A DNA stretch of 42,138 nt from Thermosyntropha lipolytica DSM 11003 (GTDB taxonomy: Bacteria; Bacillota; Syntrophomonadia; Syntrophomonadales; Syntrophomonadaceae): NCBI RefSeq assembly GCF_900129805.1, contig NZ_FQWY01000018.1:1-42138 (forward strand). The letters run 5' to 3'. Below are positions 24,689 to 35,385 of the stretch, piece by piece. A model generated the notes under the pieces. The model saw nothing but the letters and a program-made list of their open reading frames with translations, was not told the DNA's origin and ran no database searches. Each line of letters opens with the position of its first letter. Within the stretch, counting starts at the first letter, position 1. A program made the translations under genes and the position numbers.

Positions 24689-25600
24689 TTAATAGTCTAT
24701 TTGGCAAAATTTTATATCTTTATAGTAATATTTTAATATATCCTCATAATGGTATCCTTTTTGTGCCATTCCCTGGGCTCCATACTGGCACATTCCTACG
24801 CCGTGCCCATATCCCCGGCTTTTTATTAGGAGTACATCTTTTTTCAGGGTAAATTCCCACCAGGTGGAAGGCAGTCCTAATTTTTGCCGAAAATAATTGG
24901 CTTCGATTATTTGGTCATTTATTTTTAATTTCCTTACGCGACCACTTTTGGTTTTCTGGATTATTTCAACGGTTTTCACATTTTGGGTCAAGCCTAACTC
25001 CTTTTTTATTTCTCGGTCACAAATTTCTTTTATAGTTTTATAATAAGGCGATGATTTACAATATTCGCAGGAGCAGGAAACCAGGTAAGGTATCTTGTTT
25101 CCCCATATCTCCTCCCCGCTGGCCGTTCTCCCCCCACAGGTAGAGTGATATAAGGCATCGATAGGTTCATCATCATAGATTATTATAATTCCCCGGGTAT
25201 CACGCACTGCCTGGTCAATTTTTTTATAAAGTTTTTTATAATCATAAGGATGCCTGTCTTTAAATTCTTCTTCACTTATATAGGCCTGACATTCATTTAC
25301 ATTATCAGAAAGATCTGCCCCTTCCCTATATTTTTGTCCTTTTAAAATCTTTCTTACCGCATAGGTTCTGGCACATACCGCCTGCGCTTTTAAGGCTTCT
25401 AATTCAAAAGAAGCTGGCATTTCCGCCGCTACCGCTCCTTTAACATATTCTTCTAGAGACAGGCTTATTACTTTATTTTTCTGACTTAAATAAAGTTTTA
25501 CATAAGGTTCTTCTTCTATTTCCCATTTTGGCCTTGTTAAATAGTATAAAGCTAAAATAATCATCAATAAGCAAAAAATAAAAAAAATCCTTTTCCTCAT
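24689..25600 (-). CDS. spoIID: Stage II sporulation protein D (lytic transglycosylase)
   Basis: Degrades septal and engulfment peptidoglycan with SpoIIM and SpoIIP. It has 303 residues: one N-terminal membrane segment (about 5-21), then the SpoIID/LytB domain. AAEMPASFELEALKAQAVCAR holds the catalytic-type Glu, HSTCGG with CSCEYC resembles the zinc-binding region, and GYGHGVGMCQYGAQGMA closes the domain. The start ATG has no ribosome-binding site at the usual distance; the nearest GAGG is about 22 bases upstream and an in-frame stop prevents an earlier start. Translation may therefore be weak or coupled to murA. Confidence 0.94.
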   Translation of the reverse strand: MRKRIFFIFCLLMIILALYYLTRPKWEIEEEPYVKLYLSQKNKVISLSLEEYVKGAVAAEMPASFELEALKAQAVCARTYAVRKILKGQKYREGADLSDNVNECQAYISEEEFKDRHPYDYKKLYKKIDQAVRDTRGIIIIYDDEPIDALYHSTCGGRTASGEEIWGNKIPYLVSCSCEYCKSSPYYKTIKEICDREIKKELGLTQNVKTVEIIQKTKSGRVRKLKINDQIIEANYFRQKLGLPSTWWEFTLKKDVLLIKSRGYGHGVGMCQYGAQGMAQKGYHYEDILKYYYKDIKFCQIDY

Positions 25601-25639
25601 ATGAAAATTATATTAAAATAATTCCTCTTCTATGTCAGT

Positions 25640-26881
25640 TTACTCCCTTTTTATATCCGCTCCCAGCCTGGCAAATTTATCCACAATATTTTCATATCCC
25701 CGGTCAATATGATAGCTGTTGCTTACTTTCGTAATGCCTCTCGCCATCATACCAGCTATCAGCAAAGCTGCTCCTGCTCTAAGATCAGTAGCCGTAACTT
25801 CAGTTCCATTTAATTCCTGTACCCCTTTTATTACCGCGGTACGTCCTTCTATCCTTATTGACGCCCCCATGCGCACCAGTTCTGGTACATGCATAAAACG
25901 ATTTTCAAAAACTGATTCCGTCACAATACTGCTCCCTTGCGCCAAACTGAGATAAGCCATGAATTGAGCTTGCATATCGGTAGGAAAACCTGGATAAGGT
26001 AGAGTTTTTATATAGACCGGATTTATTTTCTCCTTTCCCTGCACCCGAATTTTATTCTCCCCTTCTTCTACCTGTGCGCCGCTTTCCATAAGCTTGGCGG
26101 TCACCGCTTTGACATGCTCGGGAATAACATTATTTATTATCACATCTCCCCTGGTAGCAGCTGCTGCCAGCATAAAAGTTCCAGCTTCTATGCGGTCAGG
26201 AATGCTTGTATATTCAGTTCCCTTAAGTTTTTTTACCCCTTCAATGCGTATTATATTCGTTCCCGCTCCGTTTATCTTTCCTCCCATGGCGTTTATAAAA
26301 TTAGCTAAATCAACAATCTCTGGTTCTAAGGCGGCATTTTCTATATAGGTCGTACCACTAGCTAGGCTGGCTGCCATCATTATATTTTCGGTGGCACCTA
26401 CACTGGGAAAGTCCAAATAAATATGATTCCCCCGAAGTTTTTTGGCTTTAGCTATAATATCCCCTCCTGCTAAGGTAAGTTCTGCTCCTAAGGCCTTAAA
26501 TCCTTTAAGATGAAGATCAATCGGCCTATTGCCAATAGCACAACCTCCAGGAAGGGAAACTCTTACTTCTCCGCGGGTAGCCAGGATGGGTGCCATGAGC
26601 AGAAAGGAAGCTCTAATCTTTTTTACCAGCTCATAGGGAGGGTGTATATTAATTATGTTTCCATCAATAGTTATTATATTTCCATTTTCCTTGATATTAA
26701 CCCCCAATTCTTTTAGCAGGCAATTTATAACTTTTACATCTTCTATAAGCGGAACTTTTTTCAGGATAACCTTACCCTCGGTAAGAAGGGAAGCAGCTAA
26801 GATAGGGAGTATAGCATTCTTAGAAGAACTTATTTCTACTTCTCCTTTTAAACGGGTCTCTCCTCTTACCATTATGCTCAT
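25640..26881 (-). CDS. murA: UDP-N-acetylglucosamine 1-carboxyvinyltransferase
   Basis: First committed step of peptidoglycan precursor synthesis: transfers enolpyruvate from PEP to UDP-GlcNAc in the cytosol. It has 413 residues with the two-domain EPSP-synthase fold. The N-terminal SSSKNAILPILAASLL segment and the fosfomycin-target Cys in LPGGCAIGNRPIDLH are present, so the enzyme should be fosfomycin-sensitive in principle. AAAGGAGGTGA precedes the ATG. The position before spoIID corresponds to murAA in B. subtilis; a second copy elsewhere cannot be excluded. Confidence 0.97.
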   Translation of the reverse strand: MSIMVRGETRLKGEVEISSSKNAILPILAASLLTEGKVILKKVPLIEDVKVINCLLKELGVNIKENGNIITIDGNIINIHPPYELVKKIRASFLLMAPILATRGEVRVSLPGGCAIGNRPIDLHLKGFKALGAELTLAGGDIIAKAKKLRGNHIYLDFPSVGATENIMMAASLASGTTYIENAALEPEIVDLANFINAMGGKINGAGTNIIRIEGVKKLKGTEYTSIPDRIEAGTFMLAAAATRGDVIINNVIPEHVKAVTAKLMESGAQVEEGENKIRVQGKEKINPVYIKTLPYPGFPTDMQAQFMAYLSLAQGSSIVTESVFENRFMHVPELVRMGASIRIEGRTAVIKGVQELNGTEVTATDLRAGAALLIAGMMARGITKVSNSYHIDRGYENIVDKFARLGADIKRE

Positions 26882-26904
26882 AAAATCACCTCCTTTAGGG
26901 GTAA

Positions 26905-26940
26905 AATATACCCGACACCAGATTATTAAGTGTCGGGCTT
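26905..26940 (-). terminator. Hairpin between ywmB and murA, weak terminator or attenuator
   Basis: CCCGACAC (plus 26911-26918) pairs perfectly with GTGTCGGG (26930-26937). On the minus strand it is followed by UAUAUUUUA, a poor U-tract. It could attenuate readthrough from ywmB into murA or protect a processed end. Confidence 0.5.
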
Positions 26941-26951
26941 ATGTAAAAGAA

Positions 26952-27698
26952 TTAATATTCCCCCAATATAAGTGGTGACCCGATTATTATATAAGTTCTA
27001 TTCCTTTTTTCATCTGGCTGGACCGCTATCTGTAGATTATATTTTTCTCCTGCTACCTGGACAGCAGAAGTAAATGGTTTTAAGGAAGGAGAATAAGCAG
27101 CACAACTGGTTATCTTGCCATTCCGGTACCAGCTTATTTCCCGGGCTTGCAAATTTTTAAGCATTACCTTTATAATTTCCCCTTGGGCATCACCGGCTAT
27201 TATATTGGCGATATAGGCACGATAAGTAAAATAACAAGTCCATTCCAGGTTAGCTATGGGCGGTAGCTGACAGGCATATTTTTTTAAAACCTCGGTCTTA
27301 TTTCCCTTTACCGTAATGTTTACCACCACATAAGTTTCTCTTTTGGCCTCATCTGATTCTAACACCACATTAAGCTGGCAATTGTTCTGCTTTAACTGAT
27401 AAAAAACTGCTTTTACCCTATCTTCTTCGCTATAGACTATTTTTTCCGTTATCAGGGGAAAATCTAAGCTGGTTACAATTTCCGTCAGATAAGCTTCTAA
27501 TTCTGCTTTTGAAGATTCTGTCTTTATTTTTACCCAGGCATCTAAATTTGATGTGAGAGAATTTGCACCGATTGATGCAAAAGCTAGGGAATATGGTGAA
27601 CGGTTTGCAAGCTGTTTACTAATCGCACAATCTATACTGTAATTTCCACAAAAGCATAATAAAGTAAAAATAGTTATATATAATAAAATTTTTGGCAT
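26952..27698 (-). CDS. ywmB: YwmB-family secreted or membrane-anchored protein
   Basis: 248 residues. An N-terminal hydrophobic signal-like segment (about 3-20) is followed by an extracytoplasmic domain of alternating beta strands and helices, similar to the YwmB/DUF1779 family whose fold resembles a TATA-box-binding protein. The assignment rests mainly on the place between the atp operon and murA, as in B. subtilis, plus size and topology. Function is unknown. The start is ATG 27698 with GGGAGGT six bases upstream; a longer opening frame is rejected. Confidence 0.8.
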   Translation of the reverse strand: MPKILLYITIFTLLCFCGNYSIDCAISKQLANRSPYSLAFASIGANSLTSNLDAWVKIKTESSKAELEAYLTEIVTSLDFPLITEKIVYSEEDRVKAVFYQLKQNNCQLNVVLESDEAKRETYVVVNITVKGNKTEVLKKYACQLPPIANLEWTCYFTYRAYIANIIAGDAQGEIIKVMLKNLQAREISWYRNGKITSCAAYSPSLKPFTSAVQVAGEKYNLQIAVQPDEKRNRTYIIIGSPLILGEY

Positions 27699-27769
27699 AA
27701 AAAAACCTCCCCCACATATTCCTGTTAACAATTGTTGCCAGGAATAAAAAAATCTATGCGCCATTCTAG

Positions 27770-27804
27770 GGGAGAAAAAACAAAAAACCCGCTTATTGCA
27801 GGCT
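27770..27804 (-). terminator. Rho-independent terminator after the small membrane-protein genes
   Basis: On the minus strand AGCCUGC pairs with GCGGGUU (plus 27798-27804 with 27786-27792, two G-U pairs) around a five-base loop, followed by UUUUGUUUUUU. It ends the atp-small-protein stretch before ywmB. Confidence 0.7.
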
Positions 27805-27830
27805 ACTTATTGTTTATCAGGTTTTAGGTT

Positions 27831-28061
27831 TTAGTCTTCCTTACTTTCTCCTGTCTCTTTTGCTTCTTTATCCTCAATACAGGCTAATTTTTCCGCTTCT
27901 GCCTCTTTATTTTTCATAAATTCAGCCATATAAGCTTCTTTTTTTTGTTTAGCAGCCAAAGCCTTTTTAGCAATTCTTCCCAGCTGCCACCATATCAAAA
28001 ATCCAAAAAATATAGTAAAAACAAAAACAAATATGATAAGATACATAAATTTTTGCTGCAT
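27831..28061 (-). CDS. Small single-span membrane protein, unknown
   Basis: 76 residues. One strong hydrophobic segment (about 7-28: YLIIFVFVFTIFFGFLIWW), then a Lys/Ala/Glu-rich charged tail likely forming a cytoplasmic helix with a very acidic end. Not recognised. The start ATG has a modest GGGG site eight bases upstream. It lies 29 bases after a second small membrane-protein gene and before a terminator, in the slot between atpC and ywmB where B. subtilis has the unrelated ywzB. Confidence 0.7.
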   Translation of the reverse strand: MQQKFMYLIIFVFVFTIFFGFLIWWQLGRIAKKALAAKQKKEAYMAEFMKNKEAEAEKLACIEDKEAKETGESKED

Positions 28062-28090
28062 GCTATCTACCCCAAACTCATATTTTATGG

Positions 28091-28306
28091 TTACACATCA
28101 TGGCTGTTAGGTGGTTTTTTATACCATCTCTCTTCTCTTTGGCGGCGCTTTTCGGCAAAATACTGCCTTCTTTTTTCCTCTCTTTTTCTTCCCTTTTCCT
28201 CCATGCGTATTAAAATCTCTCTGAGCAGGATAGCTAATGATACTTTAATAAGATAAACGATGAGGATAGCAATTACAAAAACCTTTACTATACTTTGTTT
28301 GTCCAC
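28091..28306 (-). CDS. Small single-span membrane protein with basic tail, unknown
   Basis: 71 residues. One hydrophobic segment (about 8-27: KVFVIAILIVYLIKVSLAILL), then an Arg/Lys/Glu-rich helix (RKREEKRRQ and a second similar EKRRQREER) ending in PPNSHDV. Not recognised. The start is GTG 28306 with GAGGG six bases upstream; the nearby ATG is in another frame. It follows atpC after a 70-base gap with a strong hairpin. Confidence 0.72.
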   Translation of the reverse strand: MDKQSIVKVFVIAILIVYLIKVSLAILLREILIRMEEKGRKREEKRRQYFAEKRRQREERWYKKPPNSHDV

Positions 28307-28342
28307 ATTCTACCCTCTTTACAAAATTGTTTTTAGTACAAA

Positions 28343-28364
28343 GCCGGAAGCTAAAGCTTCCGGC
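28343..28364 (-). terminator. Hairpin after atpC, probable partial terminator
   Basis: Ten-bp perfect stem GCCGGAAGCT / AGCTTCCGGC (plus 28343-28352 and 28355-28364) with a two-base centre. On the minus strand it is followed by UUUGUACU, a weak U-tract, so some readthrough into the small membrane-protein genes is likely. It is the only candidate end for the atp operon. Confidence 0.6.
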
Positions 28365-28376
28365 CCCCAAAATCTA

Positions 28377-28793
28377 CTATTCATTATAGGCATCAGCAGC
28401 CTTAAGCCTGGCAATAGCACGCTGCAAAGCTTTTTGAGCGCGAGCAAAATCAATACTTTCATCTCTTTGCTCAAGTCTTCTTTTAGCCCTCTTTAAGGCT
28501 TCCTGCGCCCTCAGAACATCAATTTCTGATCCTTTTTCTGCCGTTTCCGCCAAAACCCTTGCTTCATTATATATTACTTCCATAAACCCACCGCTGATGG
28601 CCACTTTCTTTACTTCTCCAGCGGCATCAGTATATCGCAATACTCCTATATTCAAGGCAGCTATCATAGGGGCGTGGTTTTTCAAAACCCCAAGTTCCCC
28701 CTGGGTTTCGGGAACTACTACAAACTGCACTTCCTCCCTGAGGAGTATCTCTTCCGGGGTTATTACTTCCAGGATAAAGGTGTTTTCTGCCAT
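28377..28793 (-). CDS. atpC: ATP synthase epsilon subunit
   Basis: F1 central-stalk subunit that restrains ATP hydrolysis. It has 138 residues: an N-terminal beta-sandwich (FILEVITPEEILLREEVQFVVVPETQGELGVL is split across strands) and a C-terminal two-helix part rich in Ala/Arg (about 90-138). Last gene of the atp operon, three bases after atpD. Confidence 0.96.
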   Translation of the reverse strand: MAENTFILEVITPEEILLREEVQFVVVPETQGELGVLKNHAPMIAALNIGVLRYTDAAGEVKKVAISGGFMEVIYNEARVLAETAEKGSEIDVLRAQEALKRAKRRLEQRDESIDFARAQKALQRAIARLKAADAYNE

Positions 28794-28796
28794 AGG

Positions 28797-30230
<1,434 letters not shown>

Positions 30231-31115
30231 CTACTTTCCTCCTTTTTTGAGAGCTTCAGCCCCACCAACTATATCGAGAATTTCCTTCGTAATTGCTGCC
30301 TGGCGAGCCTTATTCATTTCCAGGGTCAAATTCTCTATAATTTCTGCGGCATTGTCAGTCGCATTGCTCATCGCCGTCATGCGAGCACCATGTTCACTTG
30401 CCTTGCTCTCCAGCATGGCATGATATATCTGGGTCCCAACATAACGAGGCAAAATATTATATATAATACTTACCGCATCAGGCTCATAAATATAGTCAAC
30501 AAATGCTTCTTCCGTTTCCCCTTCCGCAGCTGGTGGTTCAATTGGCAATATTTTTTCCACAGTCGGTACTTGGCGTAGGGCATTTACGAAATGTCCATAT
30601 ACCACATAAACCTCATCTAATTCCCCATCTTCATATGCTTTCATGACATACTGCGCTATTTCCCTGGCATCAGCATAATTTATATTGTCACCCAGGTTAA
30701 CATACTCAGCTATCAATCCTCCGCGTTTGCGGTAGAAATCGCGTACCTTACGGCCTACAGCTATTATTTTAGCTTCTACATCCCTTTCATCTTCAGCCAT
30801 CGCCGCATTAGCCGCTTTTATTATATTGGTATTATATGCCCCACAAAGCCCGCGATCAGCTGCTACTACAACATAGCCTACCTTTTTAACCTCTTCTCTC
30901 TTGGTTAAAAGAGGATGATTAATATCTGCTGTCACTGCTACCAACCGGGCCAAAGTGTCGCGCAAAGTCTCGGTATAAGGCCTCGATGCTTCAGCTTTTT
31001 CCTGAGCACGGCGCAATTTAGCAGCTGCCACCATTTTCATGGCTTTAGTAATCTGCTGGGTATTTTTTACGCTTCGTATCCTGCGCTTATATTCTCTTAC
31101 ACCTGCTTTTGCCAT
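30231..31115 (-). CDS. atpG: ATP synthase gamma subunit
   Basis: F1 rotor shaft, 294 residues. The N-terminal coiled helix contains IRSVKNTQQITKAMKMVAAAKL and the C-terminal helix contains ARMTAMSNATDNAAEIIENL, the two highly conserved ends of the family. The middle Rossmann-like domain has DRGLCGAYN. It lies between atpA and atpD, in standard order. Confidence 0.97.
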   Translation of the reverse strand: MAKAGVREYKRRIRSVKNTQQITKAMKMVAAAKLRRAQEKAEASRPYTETLRDTLARLVAVTADINHPLLTKREEVKKVGYVVVAADRGLCGAYNTNIIKAANAAMAEDERDVEAKIIAVGRKVRDFYRKRGGLIAEYVNLGDNINYADAREIAQYVMKAYEDGELDEVYVVYGHFVNALRQVPTVEKILPIEPPAAEGETEEAFVDYIYEPDAVSIIYNILPRYVGTQIYHAMLESKASEHGARMTAMSNATDNAAEIIENLTLEMNKARQAAITKEILDIVGGAEALKKGGK

Positions 31116-31130
31116 TTATTTATTCACCAC

Positions 31131-32645
<1,515 letters not shown>

Positions 32646-32666
32646 TTATGTGCTCACCCCTATCAA

Positions 32667-33215
32667 TTAACTTATCTTTGCCTGTTTCAAAGCTTCACGA
32701 AGTGTTTCTAACTTCTTCGCTACCGTACCATCAATGACCTGGTCTCCAACTCTGATCTTTACCCCCCCTAAAAGTGAGGGATCAACCTTTTGCGTAAACT
32801 TAACTATTTTTCCCGTAGTCTGGGATAATCTTTCGGCTAAAGCTTGTACCTGTTCTTCCGGTATTTCTTTAGCCGAAACAAGTTCTGCCTTAATTATGTT
32901 GCGGAAATCATCGGCCATATTCTTATACTCTTCCACAATGAGTTCCAGATATCTTTCCCGTCTTTTGTCAATAATCAAGCATACGAAATTGAGAGTAGTT
33001 TCCGATACTTTACCGTCTAAAATTTTACGTATAGTTTCTTTTTTATCTTTAGTCGGTATTAAAAGATGCCACAAATACTCTTTCAAGTATTCCACTCCGT
33101 TTATGGCTTCAATTACATATTCCAATTCTTGCTGATACTGGTCAATATTCCCCTTCTCTTGAGCAATGCTGAAAAAGGCTTCGGCATAGCGTCTAGCGAC
33201 GCTCTTGTTTAGCAC
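32667..33215 (-). CDS. atpH: ATP synthase delta subunit
   Basis: Joins the F1 head to the peripheral stalk. It has 182 residues; N-terminal helices include VARRYAEAFFSIAQEKG and the C-terminal part has VDPSLLGGVKIRVGDQVIDGTV, the conserved OSCP/delta signature. GTG start at 33215 overlaps the atpF end by seven bases, implying coupling. Confidence 0.96.
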   Translation of the reverse strand: MLNKSVARRYAEAFFSIAQEKGNIDQYQQELEYVIEAINGVEYLKEYLWHLLIPTKDKKETIRKILDGKVSETTLNFVCLIIDKRRERYLELIVEEYKNMADDFRNIIKAELVSAKEIPEEQVQALAERLSQTTGKIVKFTQKVDPSLLGGVKIRVGDQVIDGTVAKKLETLREALKQAKIS

Positions 33216-33817
33216 ATCAAATCGCCTGCCTCATTAATAAATTTGGTTACCATATTCTTATGGTCTTCATCCGTAATAGCCCGTTCCAAAACTTTTTCCG
33301 CTGCCATCAATGCCAGCATAGCAGCAGCATCTTTAAGTTCAATTTTGGCTTTTTCCGTAGCTGCCTGAATTTCGGCATAAGCTTTCTGTCTTATATTTTC
33401 TGCTTCTTCCTGGGCTTTGGTTATTATTTCATTCTTGGCATCTTCAGCAGCTTTGGTTGCCCGGGCTACTATTTCCTGGGCTTGTTTACGCGACTCCGCC
33501 AAATTGGCCTGAGCCTCTTTTCTCATCTCTTCGACTTCTACTTTAACCTGTTCAGCATGCTTAAGAGAGCTTTCAATAGTATTGGTACGTTCTTCTAACA
33601 TCTTGTTAATAGGGTTAAAGGCAAACTTATACAAAAGTGCCAGCAGGATGAAAAAGTTTACTGCTGTCCAACCTATGGCATACCAGTTAGGAAAATGAGG
33701 GGTATGTCCTTCAGGCGCAGGTACGACTCCTCCTGCTGCATAAGCTAAACTAGCCATTCCTAAAGTCATAAGCAAAGTTAAAAGGAGGATCATAAAATAT
33801 CTTCTATTCTTTGTCAC
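33209..33817 (-). CDS. atpF: ATP synthase b subunit with an N-terminal signal-like extension
   Basis: Peripheral-stalk subunit, 202 residues versus about 160-170 in many bacteria. The extra N-terminus (about 8-28, MILLLTLLMTLGMASLAYA) looks like a signal peptide with an Ala-x-Ala end. The ordinary membrane anchor follows (NWYAIGWTAVNFFILLALLYKF, about 44-65), then a long charged coiled coil. The start is GTG 33817 with GGAGG ten bases upstream; a start at the internal ATG (residue 9) lacks a good site. It is separated from atpE by 141 bases that contain a strong hairpin. Confidence 0.93.
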   Translation of the reverse strand: MTKNRRYFMILLLTLLMTLGMASLAYAAGGVVPAPEGHTPHFPNWYAIGWTAVNFFILLALLYKFAFNPINKMLEERTNTIESSLKHAEQVKVEVEEMRKEAQANLAESRKQAQEIVARATKAAEDAKNEIITKAQEEAENIRQKAYAEIQAATEKAKIELKDAAAMLALMAAEKVLERAITDEDHKNMVTKFINEAGDLMC

Positions 33818-33853
33818 GGATGCGCTACCTCCAATCTTAAGAGCAAATAGTAT

Positions 33854-33910
33854 GCAGGCGATAGAGCTAATATAAAGCTTACTCTAGCAAATATTGCTCT
33901 ATCGCCCTGC
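33854..33910 (-). promoter_or_regulatory. Intercistronic hairpin between atpE and atpF
   Basis: GGCGATAGAGC (plus 33857-33867) pairs perfectly with GCTCTATCGCC (33896-33906), 11 bp, extended by three more pairs past a bulged C, with a 28-base loop. No U-tract follows, so a terminator is unlikely. Position suggests mRNA processing or stability control that sets subunit ratio. Confidence 0.7.
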
Positions 33911-33958
33911 CTGGATGAATTGACGGTGCAAACATTTTGGTGGTATATGGTTTTAGGG

Positions 33959-34177
33959 TTATATTTTGCCAACCAGCATAAATGCAATCAGCAAACCATA
34001 AATAGTTAAGGTTTCAATAAATGCAAAGGTAATAAAGAGAAGAGTTCTTACATCGCCACCTATTTCTGGCTGTCTTGCAATAGCTTCAAAAGCTTTACCA
34101 CCAGCAATACCCATACCAACGCCACCGCCAAGACCTGCAATAGATACAGCTATACCTGCTCCTATAGCAATGCCCAT
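33959..34177 (-). CDS. atpE: ATP synthase c subunit
   Basis: Proteolipid of the membrane rotor ring, 72 residues in two membrane helices joined by the polar loop ARQPEIGG (34-41). The ion-binding carboxylate is Glu55 in FAFIETLTIYG. The position equivalent to the Na-binding Gln of Ilyobacter is Met22 and the Ser after the Glu is Thr56, so proton use is more likely. The start is ATG 34177 with an AAAGGGGGG site; an upstream in-frame TTG lies in that site and is rejected. Confidence 0.96.
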   Translation of the reverse strand: MGIAIGAGIAVSIAGLGGGVGMGIAGGKAFEAIARQPEIGGDVRTLLFITFAFIETLTIYGLLIAFMLVGKI

Positions 34178-34223
34178 TTTTTTCCCCCCTTTCAAAAAGG
34201 CTTAACTTAATCCAGGTGAAGGA

Positions 34224-34910
34224 TTAGTGGCCTTCTCCTGTAGCTGTGGCAATATAGTTAGCTGATAATATTGTGAAAACTACAGCCTGGATCGCAGCTA
34301 AAAGGACGCTTAATCCCATAAGCAAACTAGGAACAAAGAACGGCGCCAGGAATAACATAAAAGCTAAAATCATCTCTTCACCAAATATGTTTCCAAATAG
34401 ACGTAAAAAGAGTGATAACGGATGGGCAATCTCTTCCAGTAAATTGAGTGGCAACATAAGTGGGCTTGGGCTTACAAAATGCCCAAGATAGTGCAGACCA
34501 TGTTCTGCAAATCCTGCAACCTGCACGGTAAAAGCAGTAATAAGAGCCAGAGCCAAAGTAGTGTTCCAGTTGGCAGTAGGCGGCTGATAGCCTGGTATCT
34601 GCCCAGCTCCTGGTATCAATCCGCTATAGTTCGATACAATTATGAAAAGGAAAAACGTGGACAATAAAGGAGCATACTTCTTAGCAATATGTTCCTTGTC
34701 CATAAGCTGGGTAAAGAAGTCATAGGTCCACACAATCAAAGCCTCAAAGGCATTTTGCAATCCCCGTGGAACCATCTGCATGTTGCGGGTAGCCATAAAA
34801 GCAACTATACCTATCAAAGCTATTATTGCCCACTGAGTGACCACAATATGGTCAACTGGTATCGGACCTAAATGAAAGAGAACTCCATCTAGCATACCAA
34901 AGGTAAACAT
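34224..34910 (-). CDS. atpB: ATP synthase a subunit
   Basis: Membrane stator half-channel subunit, 228 residues with about five hydrophobic segments. The essential Arg is in HPLSLFLRLFGNIFGEEMI and the last helix carries LAAIQAVVFTILSANYI. It lies between atpI and atpE. Confidence 0.97.
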   Translation of the reverse strand: MFTFGMLDGVLFHLGPIPVDHIVVTQWAIIALIGIVAFMATRNMQMVPRGLQNAFEALIVWTYDFFTQLMDKEHIAKKYAPLLSTFFLFIIVSNYSGLIPGAGQIPGYQPPTANWNTTLALALITAFTVQVAGFAEHGLHYLGHFVSPSPLMLPLNLLEEIAHPLSLFLRLFGNIFGEEMILAFMLFLAPFFVPSLLMGLSVLLAAIQAVVFTILSANYIATATGEGH

Positions 34911-34998
34911 CTCCCTTTTCCCCCCTTCCTCAAATACTTTGCTTATTACGTATTTTTACCTACCTTAAAAGTAGGCAGACTCCGATTTAATGGATTGC

Positions 34999-35235
34999 TT
35001 ATTTTTTGTCTTTTTTACCTGTTTTTGATATTTCGTTGAATCTTTCCCACATTATTTTACCAGCCGTAGCTACCCCCAACAAAGTACCAATTGCTGTAAA
35101 CACTATGCCGGTGTCAAACCTTTTATCGAGCCATCCCCCGCCCAGGATGCCTAAAGCAATTACCGCGGCAACAGAAGTAGCTAAATTTATCGCATTGGCT
35201 AAGGCTTTAGGCCAATTTTTTTTGTTTTCCCCCAT
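34999..35235 (-). CDS. atpI: AtpI/AtpZ-family ATP synthase accessory protein
   Basis: 78 residues with two membrane helices. The family core is GILGGGWLDKRF between the helices and GTLLGVATAGKIMWERF at the second. It belongs to the small ATPase-gene-1 group that helps c-ring assembly or Mg/Ca transport. First gene of the atp operon; 88 bases separate it from atpB. GAGGAG precedes the ATG. Confidence 0.88.
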   Translation of the reverse strand: MGENKKNWPKALANAINLATSVAAVIALGILGGGWLDKRFDTGIVFTAIGTLLGVATAGKIMWERFNEISKTGKKDKK

Positions 35236-35287
35236 TCATATTCTCCTCATCTTTAAGGATATTAATCCTTTTTATTTATTCAATAAA

Positions 35288-35316
35288 ATTTTAAAAATCC
35301 CTGCTGTCTTCTACAA
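35288..35316 (-). promoter_or_regulatory. Candidate promoter of the atp operon
   Basis: TTGTAG (plus 35311-35316), 17 bases, then TAAAAT (plus 35288-35293). The -10 has five of six matches and the -35 only three. The 150-base gap before atpI is very AT-rich and other choices are possible. Confidence 0.35.
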
Positions 35317-35385
35317 AAATTTTTTATTTTTCCCGACAATTTAATCTAAATTTTCGCAAAATTTTGTTAAATCAGTTAATCTATT

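Noticed and set aside
34959-34975. CCTAC/GTAGG hairpin between atpI and atpB
   Set aside because: Only five pairs and no U-tract; too weak to call a terminator or switch.
35255-35270. AAGGAT/ATCCTT hairpin followed by T-rich DNA on the plus strand near the atpI start
   Set aside because: It looks like a short terminator on the plus strand but no plus-strand gene lies before it; six pairs in AT-rich DNA can arise by chance.
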